Source: JAUSIK01 sp964362915 (GTDB taxonomy: Archaea; Nanobdellota; Nanobdellia; Pacearchaeales; GW2011-AR1). Taken from it: 17,482 bases of DNA. Location: assembly GCA_964362915.1 (NCBI GenBank), contig CAYIGH010000018.1, positions 1 to 17,482 of the forward strand, given 5' to 3'. The notes below the pieces were generated by a model that worked only from the letters and a program-made list of their open reading frames with translations, was not told where the DNA came from and made no database searches. Shown in pieces: positions 12,853 to 17,482 of the stretch. A program made the translations under genes and the position numbers. The stretch's first letter is position 1. Each line of letters opens with the position of its first letter.

Positions 12853-14886
12853 ATGCAAGAAAATAAAATGGGCGCTGCAAAAAAAGAAAAAAAAATAAAA
12901 GTTGGCATGGTGCAGATTAATAATAGTTTTGACAGACAGAACTATCTTCCTCTATCGCTGGGATTTCTGCACTCTTATGCGCAGAAACATGCTAAAAATT
13001 TCAATGATTTTGAATTTTCAATGCCAATCTACAAAAGAATAGCAATTGATGAGGCAGTCGAGCATCTGTCTGATTCAGATATTACATGCTTCAGCACATA
13101 TGTTTGGAATTTTGAAATATCAAAAGCAATAGCAGAGAATTTAAAGAAAAAAAATCCGGAAACAACGATTTTCTTTGGTGGCCCGCATATTCCTGATACA
13201 AAAGAGAAAGGACTTGAGGATCTTCTAAGAAAAAACCAATTTATTGACTTTGCCTCTCCAGGGGAAGGCGAGATGGTCTTCAAATCATTCCTGGAAAATT
13301 ATCCAGAAAAGAACTGGAGAAAAGTACCTTCTTTAGTCTTCCTTGATGAAAATGGTAATTTTTCATATACTTCAAGGGCATTAGGTATTCAAAATCTCAA
13401 TACAATTCCATCTCCTTTCCTAGAAGGTTATTTTGATTCTTTAATAAAAGCAAATCCAGATGAGATATGGATAGGGCTATTTGAAACCAACAGAGGATGT
13501 CCTTTCAATTGTCGTTTCTGTGATTGGAGAAGATTAGTAGCAAAAAGAGGCATAACTAATTATAATCTTGAAGAAAGAATATTCAAAGAAATAGATTGGT
13601 TTAGTCAAAATAAAATTGAATTTGTATATTGTTGCGACGCAAATTTCGGAATATTTAAAGATAGGGATTTAGCAATTGCAGAGCGCTTTGCTGAAAATAA
13701 GGCAAAATATGGCTATCCTCACCGTTTCTCAGTGCAAAATACAAAAAACTCCACAGAGATGACGTATGAAATTCAGAAAGTGCTTAATGATAGTGGCTTA
13801 GATAAGGGCGTTCTTTTGGCATTTCAATCACTTCATGAGCCGACTCTTGAAGCTATAGATAGAGGCAATATAAAACTTTCAACATATCATGAATTGCAAA
13901 AAAGATTCACAAGTGAAGGAGTTACAACATTTTCAGATATTATATTAGGTTTGCCTCTGGAAACTTACGAAAGTTTCACAAATGGTGTATCAACACTTAT
14001 AGAAAATGGCCAGCATAATAGGATTCAATTCAATAATTTATCAATGTTGCCCAACACCCCCATGGTAGATGATAAAGAAAAATACGATCTTCAGATTGTA
14101 GAATCTGACATGATAAATATTCATGGCAGTTTAGGAGAGTGGACAGATAACATATATGAAAGACAGCAATTAGTTGTTGGAACTAATACAATGCCAAAAG
14201 AAGATTGGGTGAAAGCAAGAAACTTTGGTTATATGGTTGCATTTTTGCATTTTGATAAAGTTCTGCAAGTGCCAAACATTTTGTTAAATACACAATATGG
14301 AATTAGCTATAAAGAAATAACAGATACATTTATCGAAAATCCCTTAAAAACGCAAGTAATTGGAGAAATTAGCGATTTGTTTTCTGAACAAGCTAGGAAT
14401 CTGCAAAAAGGTGGAGCTGAATATATCCATTCAAAGCAATGGCTAAATATATGGTGGCCAGCAGACGAATATGCTTTAATTAAGCTGGCAATAGAAGGAA
14501 AACTCAATACCTTCTACCAAGAAGCAGAGTCTACACTCGATCACTTGCTCAGACAAAAAGGCTATAAAGACCACGATAAAATTCTTCAAGAGGCAATTTA
14601 TTTTAATAAAGAACTGCTAAAAATGCCTTTCAACGAGCAAGATAAAAAAATAGTTCTAAATCATAATATATGGGATATTTACAGAACAGGCCTAATAGCT
14701 GAAAAAGCACAAATAAAAGAGGGAGAATTCCTTTATACAGTAAATAGAACCAGCGATAAATGGGATTCATGGGAAGATTGGTGCAGGAAAGTTGTTTGGT
14801 GGGGAAATAAAAAAGGAGATTATATATACTCTTGTCGTCCACTATCAAAGGAGAAAAAAGATGTTAGAACTGTCATTGCTCAATAA
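12853..14886 (+). CDS. B12-binding-domain radical SAM enzyme (first of two)
   Basis: The 677-residue protein has an N-terminal cobalamin-type Rossmann domain (about 16-155, with CFSTYVWNFEIS and FFGGPHIP at 107-114, and no DxHxxG), then a radical SAM core with the cluster motif RGCPFNCRFCDW (Cys216, Cys220, Cys223), and a long Trp-rich C-terminal region (about 490-677, including the WCRKVVWWGNKKGDYIY stretch). Related enzymes methylate unactivated carbons or phosphorus, or rearrange substrates, using S-adenosylmethionine. Substrate is unknown. A sugar nucleotide or lipid-linked glycan is suggested by the neighbours. It lies 6 nt after the epimerase gene and overlaps the second radical SAM gene by 26 bases. 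A second in-frame ATG at 12868 is an alternative start. Confidence 0.87.
   Translation: MQENKMGAAKKEKKIKVGMVQINNSFDRQNYLPLSLGFLHSYAQKHAKNFNDFEFSMPIYKRIAIDEAVEHLSDSDITCFSTYVWNFEISKAIAENLKKKNPETTIFFGGPHIPDTKEKGLEDLLRKNQFIDFASPGEGEMVFKSFLENYPEKNWRKVPSLVFLDENGNFSYTSRALGIQNLNTIPSPFLEGYFDSLIKANPDEIWIGLFETNRGCPFNCRFCDWRRLVAKRGITNYNLEERIFKEIDWFSQNKIEFVYCCDANFGIFKDRDLAIAERFAENKAKYGYPHRFSVQNTKNSTEMTYEIQKVLNDSGLDKGVLLAFQSLHEPTLEAIDRGNIKLSTYHELQKRFTSEGVTTFSDIILGLPLETYESFTNGVSTLIENGQHNRIQFNNLSMLPNTPMVDDKEKYDLQIVESDMINIHGSLGEWTDNIYERQQLVVGTNTMPKEDWVKARNFGYMVAFLHFDKVLQVPNILLNTQYGISYKEITDTFIENPLKTQVIGEISDLFSEQARNLQKGGAEYIHSKQWLNIWWPADEYALIKLAIEGKLNTFYQEAESTLDHLLRQKGYKDHDKILQEAIYFNKELLKMPFNEQDKKIVLNHNIWDIYRTGLIAEKAQIKEGEFLYTVNRTSDKWDSWEDWCRKVVWWGNKKGDYIYSCRPLSKEKKDVRTVIAQ
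14847..14853 (+). promoter_or_regulatory. Shine-Dalgarno site of the second radical SAM gene
   Basis: AAAGGAG lies 7 nt before the ATG at 14861, within the end of the first radical SAM gene. It is the reason for preferring this ATG over the one at 14792, 23 codons earlier, which would overlap the upstream gene by 95 bases and has no such site. Confidence 0.7.
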
Positions 14887-16693
14887 GAATGATATAGACT
14901 ACTCAGCAAAAGAAAGAATTTCTTATAAAATTAGAGAGAAATTTCCAGAAGGAAGATGTGAAAAAATTCTCTTAATAAATCCTCCTCAAACAACAAGAGA
15001 TGCATTTGATTTTAAGATGGCACAAGCAAGAAGCTACCCGTGTTATCCTCCTTATAATCTTGCTCTTTTAAGCAGGAATTTAGAAGAAAAAGGATATACA
15101 ACAGATATTTTAGACATAAACCATGAGATATTAAGTCAAGTTTCTAAGGCGAACAATCACAACTTTAATTATGATAACTGGAAATCATTATTGCAAAAAA
15201 AGATAGACGAATTTAAACCAGATCTGGTAGGAGTTACATGTATGTATACAATGGTTCATAATGAAATGAAAGATATAACTGACTATATAAAGCAGCACAA
15301 TAAAGTCCCTATAATAGTTGGAGGAGCACATCCAGCACTAGCAGCAGAAGAAGTTCTAAAAAAAACAGAAAGTATAGATTTTGTATCATTCTACGAATCA
15401 GACAACAGCTTCCCTGATATGGTGGACTTTATCAACGGGAAAGTTAATGATGAAAAATTGACGCAGATAGCAACATTAGTAAATGACCAATACGTATCAG
15501 CAGACGAAAGAGACACCCCTTCTCCAGAAAGAATATCCTTATTGCCTAAATGGCACAATCTAAGACTGGGAGAATATACGAGGGTAGGCAAAATAGGAGC
15601 TTATGCTAGTTGGATGAGAGGAGAAGATACACGATGTTGTACAATTCTCGCTAGTAGAGGATGTAGGGCCCACTGTAGTTTTTGTTCTGTAAGAGAATTT
15701 AACGGCAAGGGAGTAAGACATAGGTCAATAGAAAGCGTATTAACAGAAATGGAGATCTTAAAAAATGATTATGGTATAGAGCATTTTGTTTGGCTTGATG
15801 ACGATTTATTTGCAGGAAGAAAACAAACAGAGAAATTATTTAGTGAAATAGCAAAAAGAAATCTAGGAATAACATGGGACGCCTCAAATGGGGTTATTGC
15901 TTCTTGTCTAACTTCGGAATTGGCAGAACTTTCAGAAAAATCAGGATGTATAGGGATGAGTTTCGGAGTAGAATCAGGAGATCCAGAAATTTTAAGACAA
16001 ATGCGCAAGCCCGCTTCATTAGGGAAATTCGTAGAAGCCGCAGATATAATGAAAAAACATCCCCATATATTCACTAAAGGATTTCTTATTATTGGTTATC
16101 CTGGAGAGACAATAGGCCAAATATGGAATACTATAGGACTGGCTAAAGAAATGCATTTGGACTGGTATACATTACAAAAAGCAATCCCACTTCCAGCAAC
16201 AGATATGGCCAAAGAGATGTACGAGATAGGGCAAATAGAATCTCAAAATATAACAGCGGAAGCCCAGAACAGGTTTATGTCAGGCTTCGGCAATACAGCT
16301 GCGCGAGAATATGAAAGAAAAAGAAAATTAATCAAGGAAGATTTTTACAATATCCTTCTAGACAAACCTAAAGACCATGTGCCTAATCGTGATGAGCTTA
16401 CAGATATGTGGTTTCTTGCAGATTATTATATAAACTTCGAGGACATACCTAAAGAGAACAATCCTATTAAATTGCAATTAAAGGAAAAATGGTTGGAAGA
16501 AGTTTGTATGCGAAAAAGCTCAGAGAATCCAATAGGAAATTTATATTTGGCCGTTGTAAGAGATAAACTAGGCAAGAATGAGCAAGCAGGCGAGAATAGA
16601 AAATTAGCCAAGCAATTTATTGGAGAATCTGAATTTTGGTCAACTAGATTCACAGGCTTGGGGCTTGATAAATTGCTAGAACCAACCAAATAA
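14861..16693 (+). CDS. B12-binding-domain radical SAM enzyme (second of two)
   Basis: From ATG 14861 the protein has 610 residues. An N-terminal cobalamin-binding domain begins at KILLINPPQ (35-43) and includes YPPYNLALLSRNLEEKGY (62-79), DLVGVTCMYT (121-130) and IIVGGAHPAL (151-160). The radical SAM core carries ASRGCRAHCSFCSVREF (264-280; Cys268, Cys272, Cys275), then VWLDDDLF and SFGVESGD with a conserved Glu near the SAM site. A roughly 150-residue C-terminal helical region follows. It is a typical class B-like architecture (methylation or other radical chemistry on unactivated carbon). It differs clearly from the first enzyme, so the pair probably does two steps or acts on two positions. 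It is translationally coupled to the first gene. The substrate cannot be told from the sequence. Confidence 0.88.
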   Translation: MLELSLLNKNDIDYSAKERISYKIREKFPEGRCEKILLINPPQTTRDAFDFKMAQARSYPCYPPYNLALLSRNLEEKGYTTDILDINHEILSQVSKANNHNFNYDNWKSLLQKKIDEFKPDLVGVTCMYTMVHNEMKDITDYIKQHNKVPIIVGGAHPALAAEEVLKKTESIDFVSFYESDNSFPDMVDFINGKVNDEKLTQIATLVNDQYVSADERDTPSPERISLLPKWHNLRLGEYTRVGKIGAYASWMRGEDTRCCTILASRGCRAHCSFCSVREFNGKGVRHRSIESVLTEMEILKNDYGIEHFVWLDDDLFAGRKQTEKLFSEIAKRNLGITWDASNGVIASCLTSELAELSEKSGCIGMSFGVESGDPEILRQMRKPASLGKFVEAADIMKKHPHIFTKGFLIIGYPGETIGQIWNTIGLAKEMHLDWYTLQKAIPLPATDMAKEMYEIGQIESQNITAEAQNRFMSGFGNTAAREYERKRKLIKEDFYNILLDKPKDHVPNRDELTDMWFLADYYINFEDIPKENNPIKLQLKEKWLEEVCMRKSSENPIGNLYLAVVRDKLGKNEQAGENRKLAKQFIGESEFWSTRFTGLGLDKLLEPTK

Positions 16694-16717
16694 ATATATT
16701 TCTAGACAATCTAAATA

Positions 16718-16727
16718 CTTTTATAAT
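16718..16727 (+). promoter_or_regulatory. TATA box of the SDR gene
   Basis: CTTTTATAAT has its TTTTATAA core 28 nt before the ATG at 16747, in the 53-base gap after the second radical SAM gene. The SDR and the following epimerase thus appear to form a separate transcription unit. Confidence 0.55.
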
Positions 16728-16746
16728 CATTTTATTCAAGAAAAAT

Positions 16747-17427
16747 ATGAGAGAAACAATTTTAGTAACAGGCTCTAGCAATGGCATCGGAGAAGCTATA
16801 GCCAAAGTATTTGCAGATAATTATTATGATATTATTATACATGGTAGAAATGAAGTAGATTTAAAAAGGGTTTACAAGGATATATCGGGCAAAGGAGTAA
16901 ATTGTTATTCTATAAATGGCGATTTAAGGGAAGACAAGACCCTGAATAATCTTTACGATATTGCAAAAGAAAAAGACATCAGTATACTATTTAATAATGC
17001 AGGAGCACTTTGTCCAGCAGTTACATTTGATAAACTTGACAATAGAGACTTGGAAGATGTCATAAGAGTAAATCTCCTAGTCCCAATTAAATTAACTAGA
17101 ATGATTTATCCTTTGTTTCTTAACAAGTCTGATGGCACCATAATTAATATGAATTCTATAATAGGGATGGAAGTAAAAACGGGCAAGCCTGTTTTTAGCG
17201 GTGCTAGATGGGGCCTTAGAGGATTTACAGAATCTTTTAGATTAGAGGCAAAAGAAAGAGGCATAAAAGTCATGGGCATATATCCTACTAGAGTAAAAAC
17301 CAAACCGGAATTTGAGTATGGCATGGATCCAAATGAAACTGCAAGAAAAATATACGATGCTTATAAAAATAGTATAGATGATTTAATCTTAGACGGCCGC
17401 CCAGAACAATATAGGCCAAAAAAATAA
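16747..17427 (+). CDS. Classical short-chain dehydrogenase/reductase with altered active site
   Basis: The 226-residue protein has the classical SDR cofactor motif VTGSSNGIG (7-15) and FNNAGA (82-87), plus INMNSIIG with Ser137 where the catalytic Ser is expected. The usual YxxxK is replaced by FSGAR (150-154) in the otherwise typical context of VFSGARWGLRGFTESF, so both Tyr and Lys are lost (Phe150, Arg154). Such a protein may bind NAD(P) and be weakly active or non-catalytic, or use other residues. It has its own TATA box and is followed after one base by an epimerase gene. Length is slightly short for the family (about 250) because the C-terminal substrate-loop region is brief. Oxidoreduction of a keto-sugar would be the default role. 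Confidence 0.82.
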   Translation: MRETILVTGSSNGIGEAIAKVFADNYYDIIIHGRNEVDLKRVYKDISGKGVNCYSINGDLREDKTLNNLYDIAKEKDISILFNNAGALCPAVTFDKLDNRDLEDVIRVNLLVPIKLTRMIYPLFLNKSDGTIINMNSIIGMEVKTGKPVFSGARWGLRGFTESFRLEAKERGIKVMGIYPTRVKTKPEFEYGMDPNETARKIYDAYKNSIDDLILDGRPEQYRPKK

Positions 17428-17428
17428 G

Positions 17429-17482
17429 ATGTCAAAAAATAAAGTCTTGGTTTGTGGAGCAACTGGATTTATAGGAAGAAAC
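17429..17482 (+). CDS. NAD-dependent epimerase/dehydratase, N-terminal start (partial)
   Basis: An ATG one base after the SDR stop opens a frame to the window edge (18 residues) reading KVLVCGATGFIGRN. This is the beta-alpha-beta cofactor loop GxxGxxG of an extended SDR such as a sugar-nucleotide epimerase or GDP-fucose synthase. The tight spacing implies co-transcription with the SDR. The family beyond the first loop cannot be checked because the window ends. Confidence 0.7.
   Translation, partial: MSKNKVLVCGATGFIGRN

Noticed and set aside
14792..14860. Upstream extension of the second radical SAM frame
   Set aside because: It overlaps the first radical SAM gene by 95 bases and lacks a ribosome-binding site. 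The ATG at 14861 has AAAGGAG at good spacing.
1..17482. CRISPR array, insertion sequence or prophage
   Set aside because: No regular direct repeats, transposase or integrase motifs or phage structural genes are visible. Gene content and codon use look uniform.

Overview
This AT-rich window most likely comes from an archaeon. The main evidence is regulatory. Almost every transcription-unit start has a TATA-like octamer (TTTATATA, TTTAAATA, TTTATAAA or similar) whose first base lies 26-30 nt before the start codon. That is the geometry of archaeal leaderless mRNAs. Clear Shine-Dalgarno motifs appear at only a few genes, mostly inside operons. A small uncultivated (DPANN-type) archaeon would fit, but no marker gene here settles the lineage. 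The window is gene-dense with no gap over about 125 bases. I see no RNA gene, mobile element or CRISPR array.

The content is that of a sugar-nucleotide or surface-glycan precursor locus. Layout: (1) 1-3832 holds the end of an unidentified gene, a sugar-1-phosphate nucleotidyltransferase, a convergent inositol-monophosphatase-family enzyme, and a three-part fusion of nucleotidyltransferase, CBS pair and GHMP kinase resembling HddC and HddA of GDP-D-glycero-D-manno-heptose synthesis. (2) 3884-5520 holds a cupin and DJ-1/PfpI pair and a small unknown protein. (3) 5517-8791, on the minus strand, holds a Nudix-like protein, a P-loop kinase, and adjacent E1-alpha and E1-beta type thiamine diphosphate enzyme subunits. 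(4) 8884-11728 holds a HAD phosphatase, an unknown protein, a second IMPase-family protein and a second copy of the Nudix-like family. (5) 11839-17482, all on the plus strand, holds an extended SDR (epimerase/reductase), two B12-binding-domain radical SAM enzymes, a classical SDR and the start of another epimerase.

A reasonable joint reading is a pathway that makes an activated, modified sugar, probably a heptose: phosphorylation and guanylylation (HddA/HddC-like), dephosphorylation (IMPases, HAD), carbon-skeleton change (TPP enzyme, radical SAM enzymes), and redox or epimerisation steps (SDRs). No glycosyltransferase, flippase or membrane protein lies in the window, so only precursor chemistry is visible and the end product is inferred. 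Several enzymes carry changes at normally conserved catalytic positions: Arg to Gly in the HddC-like domain, Glu to Asp in E1-beta, Tyr to Thr in the epimerase, Tyr to Phe plus Lys to Arg in the SDR, and Asp to Glu in the second IMPase. Altered chemistry or non-catalytic roles should therefore be considered.
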